This document shows, in pieces, positions 28,599-36,689 of a stretch of DNA of 64,000 nucleotides. The notes under the pieces were generated by a model that had not been told where the DNA came from, did no database searches, and saw nothing but the letters and a program-made list of their open reading frames with translations. A program made the position numbers and the translations under genes. This DNA is from Bacteroides sp. OF04-15BH (GTDB lineage: Bacteria > Bacteroidota > Bacteroidia > Bacteroidales > Bacteroidaceae): assembly GCF_003477995.1 (NCBI RefSeq), contig NZ_QUEM01000013.1, positions 1 through 64,000 on the forward strand. Direction: 5' to 3'. Numbering within the stretch: the first letter of the stretch is position 1; every line of letters starts with the position of its first letter.

Positions 28599-30914
28599 TT
28601 ACTCGCTCTTGATCACCTCGGCGGGATTCTCACGGGCCGCACGCCACACACTGCGACCGATGCAGAGCATCATAAAGATCCAAAGCAACAGGAAGATTCC
28701 GGCATAAATCCACCACGACAAACCGGCACGAAGCACGTATTGTTCCAACCAACGCTGCATGAAAATGGTTCCCAGCGGAAAAGCAAAAGCCGAAGCTCCC
28801 AGAAGTAACAGAAAATATTCCTTCAGGAAAGAACGGACAATCAGTCCGGCCGTTGCTCCGTTCACTTTACGGATAGCTATCTCCTTGCGCCGGCGCTCGC
28901 ACGCCAAAACAACATGCGCATATACACCAAAGAGAGATATCAGGACACAGATACCGGCCATTACACCCAACACACGCACCAGCATACGTTCGGAAGCCAG
29001 ATAGCTGTCGTAAACTTCTGTCGCAATATCCAGTGTGGCATAAGTTTTTCGCTCATGGAACCACGCTACTACAAAACGTTTTAATTCTTCGGTATAACGC
29101 TCATCATAATGGATTAAAACTTTATCTTTGGAATAAAAACTATCTTCCTGCCGTACAATCTGCAACTGAGTTGGTTTTACGGGTACGGTGGGGGCCTTCG
29201 TATAAAGATCGGGAACAATGCCGACAATGGTATAACCGCCAAATGACTGTCCGACAAGATCCGGCCCGCCCAATTCACGCGCGGCAGACTCGGTCAGTAA
29301 ACATTGTTCCTCATCCCCCGACTGCAAACTGTCCTTTAATGGAATATTATAAAAACGCAGGAAAGTTTCATCTACGCCAAACGAGTCGAAAGTAACACTC
29401 TTTCCTTGACCATCCATTGTGGTCATTGTACCATAACTGGATTGAGGAAGCAAAGTACTGACACTCACACAGGCTTCCCGGATATAAGGCTGCGCACGCA
29501 AATCGTGCAGAAAATTACCGATAAACTCTTCCGGAACTTCTATCGTAGCACGTTCTTTACGCTCAAAACCTATATCCGTAGTCTGACTCAGATAAGTCAG
29601 CTGACGGAACAGTACGGCAAAACCGAAGAGCACCAAGAGAGAAATCAACAACTGAAAAGCCATACTCATCCGCTGGAAATTCATTCGTCTACCGGCCGGC
29701 ACCTTGCGGTTTTGCAAAGCTACAGTCAGCGATTTGCGACTATAATAGGCAATGATACAGCCTGCCACAAGCAAGGAACAGAAAAGCACACCGACAAAAT
29801 AAACCAATGCCTCCGGCAGCCAGGCCGTCTCCACATAAGAGATTGTCCGAAACAGTTTTTCGGCCCACTCCATCAATAGAAAACTGATAAACCCACTGAC
29901 CAAAAGCATCATGATCAGTTCGGTTGCGAATAGGGCAAACAGTCCCCGGCGCGATGAACCATTGACCAGACGCAAAGCCAGTTCTTTCGAACGGTTCATC
30001 ATCTGGCTCACCAGCAAAGAAAAATAATTAATCAGAGCGATCACCATGACCAGTACACCGATCCATACAAACATACGGATATAGGTTTGTCGGATCTGAG
30101 TTTCAGCTTTAAAAAGAAGTTCATAGCTTTCCGTAATCGGACAGAATTTCAGATGCTCTGCTGAAAAATCATATCCCCATAAAAAAGAGGATTCCGAAGC
30201 CTTCTGTGTATAGGATTCCGTATCGACCGCGTGTAACTTACGGGCAAAGTCCGCTGTATCGGCATCCTGTTGTAAGCGGAAACAAAGCATACAGTTTCTC
30301 GCCTTCCATATATTCTCCGGAGTAAGTTTCATACCGAACATCAAATCATAAGGAATATTGGAATGGCCTTTCCATTCCGATACGAGAGCAGTAACCGTTT
30401 TTTCTTCGCCACGGCCCAAGTCCAATGTGCGTCCCAATACCTGAAGCGTACCGAAAAGTTTCCGCGCCGCAGATGGTGTTAGCGCCACTTCCTGGTCGGA
30501 ATAGAGAAAGTTCCGGCTCCCCTCAAGAATCTGCACATCGAACATATCCATAAAAGTGGTATCTACGGAAATCATTTTCAGAAATCCTGAGAACTGATTA
30601 AATTTACAATAAGCACGAGAATAAGAAAAAGCCGTTGCAGCTTCCACTTCAGGCAGCCGCTCTTTCATGGTAGCAGCAAAAGGATAAGGACAGCAACTAT
30701 TCTGCAATTCACCTTTAATGGAGCTTTTCTTATACATCATATAAATGCGGTCGGCATTCGGATGGAAACTGTCGAAACTCCGTTCATAACGGAGCCAGAT
30801 CAATGAATAGGCAAAACAGACAAAGCCCACGGCCAGTCCGATAACACTCAGAAAACTCTGCACCCGATGCTTCATCAGGTTGCGGAGGGCTATTTTAATA
30901 TAATGAAAAATCAT
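28599..30914 (-). CDS. Duplicated FtsX/MacB-type ABC permease P7 (system 1)
   Basis: A 771-aa two-half permease, first of the array after HlyD. It starts MIFHYIKIALRNLMKHRVQSFLSVIGLAVGFVCF and ends with the WRAARENPAEVIKSE tail shared with P3-P5. The coupling motif is RRKEIAIRKVNGATAGLIVRSFLKEYF. It is intermediate in similarity between P6 and P3-P5. The gap to HlyD is 32 bases with no promoter that I can see, so it belongs to the TolC-led sigma-54 transcript. Confidence 0.93.
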   Translation of the reverse strand: MIFHYIKIALRNLMKHRVQSFLSVIGLAVGFVCFAYSLIWLRYERSFDSFHPNADRIYMMYKKSSIKGELQNSCCPYPFAATMKERLPEVEAATAFSYSRAYCKFNQFSGFLKMISVDTTFMDMFDVQILEGSRNFLYSDQEVALTPSAARKLFGTLQVLGRTLDLGRGEEKTVTALVSEWKGHSNIPYDLMFGMKLTPENIWKARNCMLCFRLQQDADTADFARKLHAVDTESYTQKASESSFLWGYDFSAEHLKFCPITESYELLFKAETQIRQTYIRMFVWIGVLVMVIALINYFSLLVSQMMNRSKELALRLVNGSSRRGLFALFATELIMMLLVSGFISFLLMEWAEKLFRTISYVETAWLPEALVYFVGVLFCSLLVAGCIIAYYSRKSLTVALQNRKVPAGRRMNFQRMSMAFQLLISLLVLFGFAVLFRQLTYLSQTTDIGFERKERATIEVPEEFIGNFLHDLRAQPYIREACVSVSTLLPQSSYGTMTTMDGQGKSVTFDSFGVDETFLRFYNIPLKDSLQSGDEEQCLLTESAARELGGPDLVGQSFGGYTIVGIVPDLYTKAPTVPVKPTQLQIVRQEDSFYSKDKVLIHYDERYTEELKRFVVAWFHERKTYATLDIATEVYDSYLASERMLVRVLGVMAGICVLISLFGVYAHVVLACERRRKEIAIRKVNGATAGLIVRSFLKEYFLLLLGASAFAFPLGTIFMQRWLEQYVLRAGLSWWIYAGIFLLLWIFMMLCIGRSVWRAARENPAEVIKSE

Positions 30915-30946
30915 AATTCTTGTTGTTTAAAAATTATTTACCAAGT

Positions 30947-32194
30947 TCAGAACACCAGTTCCTCTACATCACCAAAGTTATCATATCCTGTGGTAATGAC
31001 ACAATCTCCGGGCTGCAAACCTTCCACAATTTCATACTGCACGGGATTCTGACGCCCTATTTGTATCGGTATCTTCACGGCCCGTGTCTTGTCGGCATTC
31101 AGCTTGTAAATCCAGCGTCCGCCGGTGTGTTGATAAAAATTACCGCGCGGAATAACCAGCACCTTTTCCGGCTGTCCCAGTTCGATCTGCACGCGGAAAC
31201 TCTTTCCCAGACGCACATTCTCGGGTACATCACCGGTAAAGACCAGATCCACATCAAAAGAGCGGTTCTTCACTTCCGGCACAACCTTGCTGACCCGCAA
31301 CGGATATTTTTTACCCTGATAAGAGATCGTAGCCGGAAGCCCGGTAGTAATACGGTCCACATAATACTCGTTGAGCGAGGTATGCACCTTGAAACGGTCG
31401 GTCACCTTGATGGCGGCAATCTGTTCTCCGGCACCGACTTTCTGTCCAAGAGTCACACTGACAAAACTCAACTGTCCGTCGGCCGGAGCACGCACCACCA
31501 GATCTTCCAGACGCTCCACGCTCCGCTCCAGTTTTTTCTGGCTTCGGATACGGTCATTGCGCAACAGCTCGCGCCGTATTCCGTTCAGCACCGAATCGCT
31601 CCGGAGGCTCTGAAGCTGCAACTGGGTAGATTTCGTTTTATAACGGTATTCATCCTCCGACACTTCAAGCTGTGCCTTGCTGCGTATGCCCATGGCATAT
31701 TCCTCTTTCTCCAGATTATAGCTCTTGCGGATCTTGTTCAGTTCATATTCCGCATTCAGAGTCTGCTGCTTCAGGGTGAGACTCTTCTGCTCCATCTCCA
31801 GTTCCTGCTCCCGGTAGGACATACATTGCTTCTCCCACTCGTCGCGCTGATCTTCGATGTCGTGCATCAGAGTCGTATTCCCCAAAATCAGGATCGTGTC
31901 GCCTTGCTTCATCTGTTTGCCGTCTTCGGCCACGATACGTTCCACATGACCGCCCTCGCGTGTGTTTACCATGAGCGTCATAATAGGCTGCACCACACCT
32001 TCCACATCCACATACTCCAGAAAGTCGGCATGTTCTGCCTGTCCGGTCTGCACCTGATCGAGCTGAATCCGCAGGCGTTGCGGACCGGCCGCCTGCACCA
32101 GAGCATAGACGAGCAGAGCGGCCAGCACCACTCCACCGGCCAAAGCATAACGGTAACGCACGTACCAGGGTTTCTTCTTTAATTGAATATCCAT
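30947..32194 (-). CDS. HlyD/MacA-type periplasmic adaptor (system 1)
   Basis: A 415-aa membrane-fusion protein linking the inner-membrane permease to the TolC channel. One N-terminal transmembrane helix (about 15-37 from this start) is followed by lipoyl-like halves around a long coiled coil (residues about 110-230, rich in Leu/Glu/Arg), then beta-barrel domains with VRAPADGQLSFVSVTLGQKVGAGEQ and VIPRGNFYQHTGGRWIYKL. The frame is open to an ATG at 32233, 3 bases after the TolC stop. The ATG at 32194 is preferred because the system 2 adaptor begins at the equivalent position (MDRKIKK versus MDIQLKKK), but the longer 428-aa form is possible. Confidence 0.9.
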   Translation of the reverse strand: MDIQLKKKPWYVRYRYALAGGVVLAALLVYALVQAAGPQRLRIQLDQVQTGQAEHADFLEYVDVEGVVQPIMTLMVNTREGGHVERIVAEDGKQMKQGDTILILGNTTLMHDIEDQRDEWEKQCMSYREQELEMEQKSLTLKQQTLNAEYELNKIRKSYNLEKEEYAMGIRSKAQLEVSEDEYRYKTKSTQLQLQSLRSDSVLNGIRRELLRNDRIRSQKKLERSVERLEDLVVRAPADGQLSFVSVTLGQKVGAGEQIAAIKVTDRFKVHTSLNEYYVDRITTGLPATISYQGKKYPLRVSKVVPEVKNRSFDVDLVFTGDVPENVRLGKSFRVQIELGQPEKVLVIPRGNFYQHTGGRWIYKLNADKTRAVKIPIQIGRQNPVQYEIVEGLQPGDCVITTGYDNFGDVEELVF

Positions 32195-32236
32195 AATATC
32201 TTTTTTTAAATGTTTCGTTTTTTCAGAGTTCATATT

Positions 32237-33721
32237 CTATCGCCGCAGTTCCGCCTCCTCCAGTTCATGGCTCAAAGGGCAACGGGTGCGGAAGTCGTAT
32301 TGCGTCAGGCTGCGCAAACCGTAATACAATGTCCAGTATGTTCTCATGGAAGAAATGTAGCTGCGCTGTGCCGCATCCTTTTCGCTGGTGGCCGCATTCA
32401 GATCCAGAATGGTGGATTTGCCCGAAAGATAGAGTTTCAGCGCCACTTCGTAACGCCTCCTTGCGGTCTGCTCCGTGCGCACCGCAATAGCCACCTGACG
32501 GGCCTGAAGATTAAACTGCCGCACCATTTTGCGCACATTCTGCTCAAAGTCGTCCACAGCCTGACTGACCTGTGTTTCGGTCAGCTCCATCTGCGAGCGG
32601 GCCACCCTTACCCGTCCGCGGCCACGCCCCCAGTCCAGAATCGGGAAAGCCAAGGACACCCGCACATACTGCTGGTTCAGCGGATCGCGGTAAGAGTCCT
32701 GAAAACGGTCGGCTGTCTGCGACAGTCCGAACTGCATATACAGGTCGGCTTTCAGTCCGCGCGAAGCTTTTGCCGAGGCGAGATTGCTCTTACTCTCCAA
32801 GATACGGCGCTTGAAGTTCTCGGGTTCGGGACTGTTTTCGTACGCCAGACGCAAAGCCTCATCTATCGGCACTTCAAAAGGTATGATGCTGTCGGTGGGA
32901 AGCACCTCAATATCCTGCCGGTCGCCCAATCCTAAAAAGGAACGGAGCGTCTGCATGGCGTCTTCCACATCCATACGTGCCTGCATCACATTGGCTTCTT
33001 CATTCAGCTTGTTTACCTCCAGCTGCAACATTTCATTCTCCGTAATACTGCCGATGCGGTAACGCCCCTGCGCATAGCGCCAGAGCGTATCGGCCGAAGC
33101 CTGATTGGAAAGGGCAATGTTCAGATTGGTCTGTGCCGAAGCCAACGCATAAAAGTAATTGCAGGTCTGCGATGCGATCAGCTCCAAGGTTTCGGCATAC
33201 GACTTCTGCGCCTCACGGTAACGCACCGGTTCGATACGCCGGTTCCATTTCAGACTGTTGTATCCGAAGAAGGACTGGTTGTAACCGATGGAAAAGGGTT
33301 TCGTATTATAAGAGGTAGTCCGTCCGCCCAACTCGTCCATCCGGTTTACGGAAGACTGGAGGAACAGATTACCGCCCGTGAACCACACATTCTGGCTGAT
33401 GGTCAGCGACAGGTCGGTGTTCAGAGTATTCTGCGCCTTGAACTGTTCCGTACCGTCGGGCTGCGTCACCCGGTTAATCTGACGGTTCAGATAAGGGTCG
33501 GAAGAAAGGCTCACCTCGGGCAGATAGTTGGCCTTGAAAGAACGGTAGTTCCAATAGGCCGACCGGTAGGTATGCCGGGCTGCCTGTGCGTCGGGCGATG
33601 CCTTCTGGGCCTGAAGAATGGCTTCGGCCAAAGTGAAGGTCCGTTTGGTATCTTGGTCCTCGGCCAGCAGCGGAAGTGTTCCGACCAGCCATGCCGAAAA
33701 AAGCAGGAGTAAATGTTTCAT
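32237..33721 (-). CDS. TolC-family outer-membrane efflux protein (system 1)
   Basis: A 494-aa outer-membrane factor with signal peptide MKHLLLLFSAWLVGTLPLLA and two TolC-type repeats of long amphipathic helices with beta strands. It forms the trimeric exit duct for the HlyD-permease assembly. The frame is open to an ATG at 33760, but that codon lies inside the sigma-54 promoter, so the ATG at 33721, which begins a clean signal peptide, must be the start. It is the first gene of the long minus-strand operon (TolC, HlyD, P7-P2). Confidence 0.93.
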   Translation of the reverse strand: MKHLLLLFSAWLVGTLPLLAEDQDTKRTFTLAEAILQAQKASPDAQAARHTYRSAYWNYRSFKANYLPEVSLSSDPYLNRQINRVTQPDGTEQFKAQNTLNTDLSLTISQNVWFTGGNLFLQSSVNRMDELGGRTTSYNTKPFSIGYNQSFFGYNSLKWNRRIEPVRYREAQKSYAETLELIASQTCNYFYALASAQTNLNIALSNQASADTLWRYAQGRYRIGSITENEMLQLEVNKLNEEANVMQARMDVEDAMQTLRSFLGLGDRQDIEVLPTDSIIPFEVPIDEALRLAYENSPEPENFKRRILESKSNLASAKASRGLKADLYMQFGLSQTADRFQDSYRDPLNQQYVRVSLAFPILDWGRGRGRVRVARSQMELTETQVSQAVDDFEQNVRKMVRQFNLQARQVAIAVRTEQTARRRYEVALKLYLSGKSTILDLNAATSEKDAAQRSYISSMRTYWTLYYGLRSLTQYDFRTRCPLSHELEEAELRR

Positions 33722-33759
33722 GGTCTTCTTGTTTTTCGTCTGTTTTTCTCCTTTAGACA

Positions 33760-33776
33760 TTCAAAAACCGTGCCAA
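33760..33776 (-). promoter_or_regulatory. Sigma-54 promoter of the TolC-HlyD-permease operon
   Basis: The minus strand reads TTGGCACGGTTTTTGAA: GG at -24, then exactly 10 bases, then GA in place of the usual GC at -12. Transcription would start near 33750, 29 bases before the TolC start codon at 33721. Confidence 0.82.
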
Positions 33777-33830
33777 ATGAATAATCCACTCAACAACAGC
33801 AAGTTGGCAAAAAGGCTCTTTTAAAACGCC

Positions 33831-33865
33831 GTGCGTTTCCGCACAAAAATCGTGCGGAAACGCAC
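33831..33865. promoter_or_regulatory. Predicted enhancer site for the sigma-54 activator (copy 1)
   Basis: A perfect inverted repeat: GTGCGTTTCCGCAC (33831-33844), spacer AAAAATC, GTGCGGAAACGCAC (33852-33865). It is centred about 98 bp upstream of the expected TolC start, the same geometry as the copy at 16616-16650. It also lies about 55 bp upstream of the expected start of the regulator gene itself, which allows autoregulation. Confidence 0.87.
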
Positions 33866-33888
33866 GCACAACACAAGCAGAAATGTTT

Positions 33889-33896
33889 TATCTTTG
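33889..33896 (+). promoter_or_regulatory. -7 box of the activator-kinase operon
   Basis: TATCTTTG, the housekeeping-type element, about 40 bases before the regulator start. The activator is therefore made independently of sigma-54. Confidence 0.6.
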
Positions 33897-33936
33897 CCCC
33901 GTAGAAAAACAAGAAACCATAAAAACATAAAAAAAG

Positions 33937-35310
33937 ATGATGACTAAGGATGGAAAAATACTGATTATAGACGACAACGAAGATGTGCTCTTCGCCCTGA
34001 ATCTGTTGCTGGAACCGGTGTTCGAAAAGATAAAGGTTACCACACAGCCGGACCGCATCCGCTATTTCATGGAAACCTATCAGCCGGACGTGATTCTGCT
34101 GGACATGAATTTCTGCCGGGACGCCATCAGCGGACAGGAAGGCTTTGAATATCTCGGGCAGATTCTGACGATAGACCCGCAGGCTGTCGTAGTGTTCATG
34201 ACAGCGTATGCCGACACGGAGAAAGCCGTGCGCGCCATCAAGGCGGGCGCCACCGACTTTATCTCCAAACCGTGGGAAAAGGAAAAACTGCTGGCCACCC
34301 TCTCCTCGGCGCTCAAGCTCAGTCAGTCCAAAAAGGAAATTGACCGTCTGCAGGAACAGGTATCGGCCCTGAAAGAGGGCGACGAACTGCCGGAACTGAT
34401 CGGAGAATCTCCGGCCATGCTTCAGGTCAAGGAAACCATCTATCAGTTGGCAGATACGAACGCCAATATCCTGATCTTGGGAGAAAACGGTACGGGCAAG
34501 GATGTTGTGGCCCGCATGGTGAAACACTTCTCTCCGCGCCGCCATGAGGCACTGATCACCATCGACTTGGGCAGCATTCCCGAACAGCTGTTCGAAAGTG
34601 AACTTTTCGGATACGAGAAAGGAGCCTTTACCGATGCGCGCACGTCCAAACCGGGACGTATGGAAATGGCTTCGGGCGGCACACTCTTCCTCGACGAAAT
34701 CGGCAATCTGTCGCTTCCCATGCAGGCCAAGTTGCTTACAGCTCTGGAGAAGCGGTGCATCACCCGTCTGGGCGCGGTGGAAACGCGCGACATCGACATC
34801 CGCCTCATCTGCGCCACCAATGCCAACCTCACCGCACAGGCTCAGGAAGGCAGTTTCCGTCAGGACCTGCTCTACCGCATCAACACCATCGAGCTGCACA
34901 TCCCGCCTTTGCGTGAGCGTGGCGAGGACATCATCCTGCTGGCCATGCACTTTCTGAAACTGTATAACCGGAAATATAAAAAGAATATTACGGGACTGAG
35001 CCGGGAAGCCAAAAGCAAACTGATGAAGTACAACTGGCCGGGCAATGTGCGCGAGCTGCAACATATCATGGAGCGCGCCGCCATTCTGAGCAATAATCTG
35101 GTGCTGCGTCCCGAGGATCTGCTGTTGCCTTCCGACCGGGTGAAGGAACAAAAGGAAACGGAACTGGAAGAGCTGAATCTGGAGAAACTGGAACGGCGCG
35201 CCATAGAAAAGGCGGTGCGCCTCAGCAACGGCAATCTGACCTATGCCGCCGAACTGTTGGGCATCACACGCTTTGCCCTCTACCGGAAAATGAACAAACT
35301 GAATCTCTAA
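33937..35310 (+). CDS. NtrC-family sigma-54-dependent response regulator
   Basis: A 457-aa activator with three domains. The receiver (about 1-125) has the phospho-acceptor Asp56 in DVILLDMNF. The AAA+ domain (about 145-375) has Walker A GENGTGKD and, at residues 229-234, GAFTDA in place of the usual GAFTGA sigma-54 contact loop. The Fis-type helix-turn-helix at the C-terminus includes NLTYAAELLGITRFALYRKM. It lies divergent to the efflux operon, with the predicted enhancer between them, and is followed after 12 bases by its kinase. It should activate both sigma-54 promoters of system 1. A second ATG 3 bases on is an equivalent start. Confidence 0.95.
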   Translation: MMTKDGKILIIDDNEDVLFALNLLLEPVFEKIKVTTQPDRIRYFMETYQPDVILLDMNFCRDAISGQEGFEYLGQILTIDPQAVVVFMTAYADTEKAVRAIKAGATDFISKPWEKEKLLATLSSALKLSQSKKEIDRLQEQVSALKEGDELPELIGESPAMLQVKETIYQLADTNANILILGENGTGKDVVARMVKHFSPRRHEALITIDLGSIPEQLFESELFGYEKGAFTDARTSKPGRMEMASGGTLFLDEIGNLSLPMQAKLLTALEKRCITRLGAVETRDIDIRLICATNANLTAQAQEGSFRQDLLYRINTIELHIPPLRERGEDIILLAMHFLKLYNRKYKKNITGLSREAKSKLMKYNWPGNVRELQHIMERAAILSNNLVLRPEDLLLPSDRVKEQKETELEELNLEKLERRAIEKAVRLSNGNLTYAAELLGITRFALYRKMNKLNL

Positions 35311-35322
35311 AACCGACGAGCC

Positions 35323-36597
35323 ATGAAAACGTATTCCTTTTATATCATTACCCACATCACCGGCATTGTGGCCTGCAGTCTTTTAGGCGCATTTTTGGGT
35401 ACCCGCCATCTGTGGTTCTCCGTGACGGGCTGTGCCCTGCTGCTTCTGGTGCTGGCCATCCGGCTCTATCGCATCCAGATGCGGCAGACCAAGATGCTGC
35501 AACGGATTGTGGAGTGCGTCAGATCGCAATCGCTCTCCGAAAGGATCACCGCTCCATTCGAGAGCCGCACCATCGTACATCTGGCGCGGGAACTGAGTGT
35601 GCTGCTTCAGGATCAGAAAGAGAAAATGCAGAAGGAAGAAGCCCGTTTCCGCTACTACGAACAGTTGCTTCAGGAGGTGGATACCGCCCTGATTGTGGCC
35701 AACGCACAAGGCATCGTGGAATGGTGCAACTGTTCCGCCACCCGCCTGTTCGGCAGATCGGTACGCCTGCCGGAGTGCATCTGTCAGGCTCTGACCGAAG
35801 GACAAGAGGTGATGCACTATGAACACGAAGGCCGGCCGATGGATCTGGCCCTGTCGCAAAACCGCATGCTGGTGCAGGGACGCGAGTGCCGCATCATCAG
35901 TCTGAAGAATCTGCACGGCACTCTGAACCGTACGGAAATGGAGGCCTGGCAGAAACTGATCCGGGTACTGACGCATGAGATCATGAATTCCATCACTCCA
36001 ATCATCTCCCTGTCGGACACACTGTGCGAACGGAGTAGCGAAGGTCCGCTGAGCGAATCGGCACAGCAGACCCTGCAACAGGGGTTGGGCATCATCCACC
36101 GGCGCTGCAAGGGACTGATGGAGTTTGTACAGAATTACCGTAAGCTGACGCGCATCGCTCCGCCCGTAAAGACACCCATTGAGGTAAGCGCCTTTCTGAA
36201 AGACCTGCAACGGCTGGTTGGCGGCACAGACATCCGCTTCACGGACGATACGCCCGCCGGCTGCGTCTGGCATGCCGACCGCGCCCAGATGGAACAGGTG
36301 TTCCTCAATCTGCTGAAGAATGCCCGTGAGGCCTGCCGCAACCGTACAGCACCGGAAATCATCGTGCGCGCCTGCAAACAAAAAAAGCGGATTGTATTCA
36401 CCATAAAAGATAATGGAGAAGGCATCCTGCCGGAAGTACGCGAACGGATCTTCGTTCCCTTCTTCACCACCAAGCCCAACGGTTCGGGCATCGGCCTGAG
36501 CCTGTGCCGCCAGATCGTTACCCTGCACGACGGCAGCATTCTGGTGCATTCCGAGCCGGACCGCGGCAGTGAATTCATTCTGGAGTTTGCAGAATAA
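35323..36597 (+). CDS. NtrB-like sensor histidine kinase (system 1)
   Basis: A 424-aa membrane kinase. Two N-terminal helices (about 5-24 and 28-46) with almost no loop between them suggest sensing within the membrane or cytoplasm. A coiled linker and a PAS-like domain (about 105-190, ALIVANAQGIVEWCNCSATRLFG) follow. The H-box VLTHEIMNSITPI has the phosphorylated His218. The ATPase domain has N-box NLLKNAREAC, G1 KDNGEGI and GSGIGLSL. It is the likely partner of the preceding activator. It is paralogous to the kinase at 38934-39773, which has nearly the same H-box. Confidence 0.93.
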   Translation: MKTYSFYIITHITGIVACSLLGAFLGTRHLWFSVTGCALLLLVLAIRLYRIQMRQTKMLQRIVECVRSQSLSERITAPFESRTIVHLARELSVLLQDQKEKMQKEEARFRYYEQLLQEVDTALIVANAQGIVEWCNCSATRLFGRSVRLPECICQALTEGQEVMHYEHEGRPMDLALSQNRMLVQGRECRIISLKNLHGTLNRTEMEAWQKLIRVLTHEIMNSITPIISLSDTLCERSSEGPLSESAQQTLQQGLGIIHRRCKGLMEFVQNYRKLTRIAPPVKTPIEVSAFLKDLQRLVGGTDIRFTDDTPAGCVWHADRAQMEQVFLNLLKNAREACRNRTAPEIIVRACKQKKRIVFTIKDNGEGILPEVRERIFVPFFTTKPNGSGIGLSLCRQIVTLHDGSILVHSEPDRGSEFILEFAE

Positions 36598-36618
36598 TCT
36601 ATTTTCAGAAGCATTTGT

Positions 36619-36649
36619 TTGCGGATTGAACTTTTGTTTCCTATATTTG
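36619..36649 (+). promoter_or_regulatory. Promoter of the LRR lipoprotein
   Basis: TTG at 36619-36621 and TATATTTG at 36642-36649, 20 bases apart, fit the Bacteroidetes consensus. The start codon is 41 bases downstream. Confidence 0.6.
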
Positions 36650-36689
36650 GCTCAGCTTATACTTTTTTTCACTTAAAAACCTAATCATT

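Noticed and set aside
33790..35355. Long minus-strand frame (521 aa) opposite the sigma-54 activator
   Set aside because: Shadow of a clearly recognisable gene, and it would run through the enhancer site.
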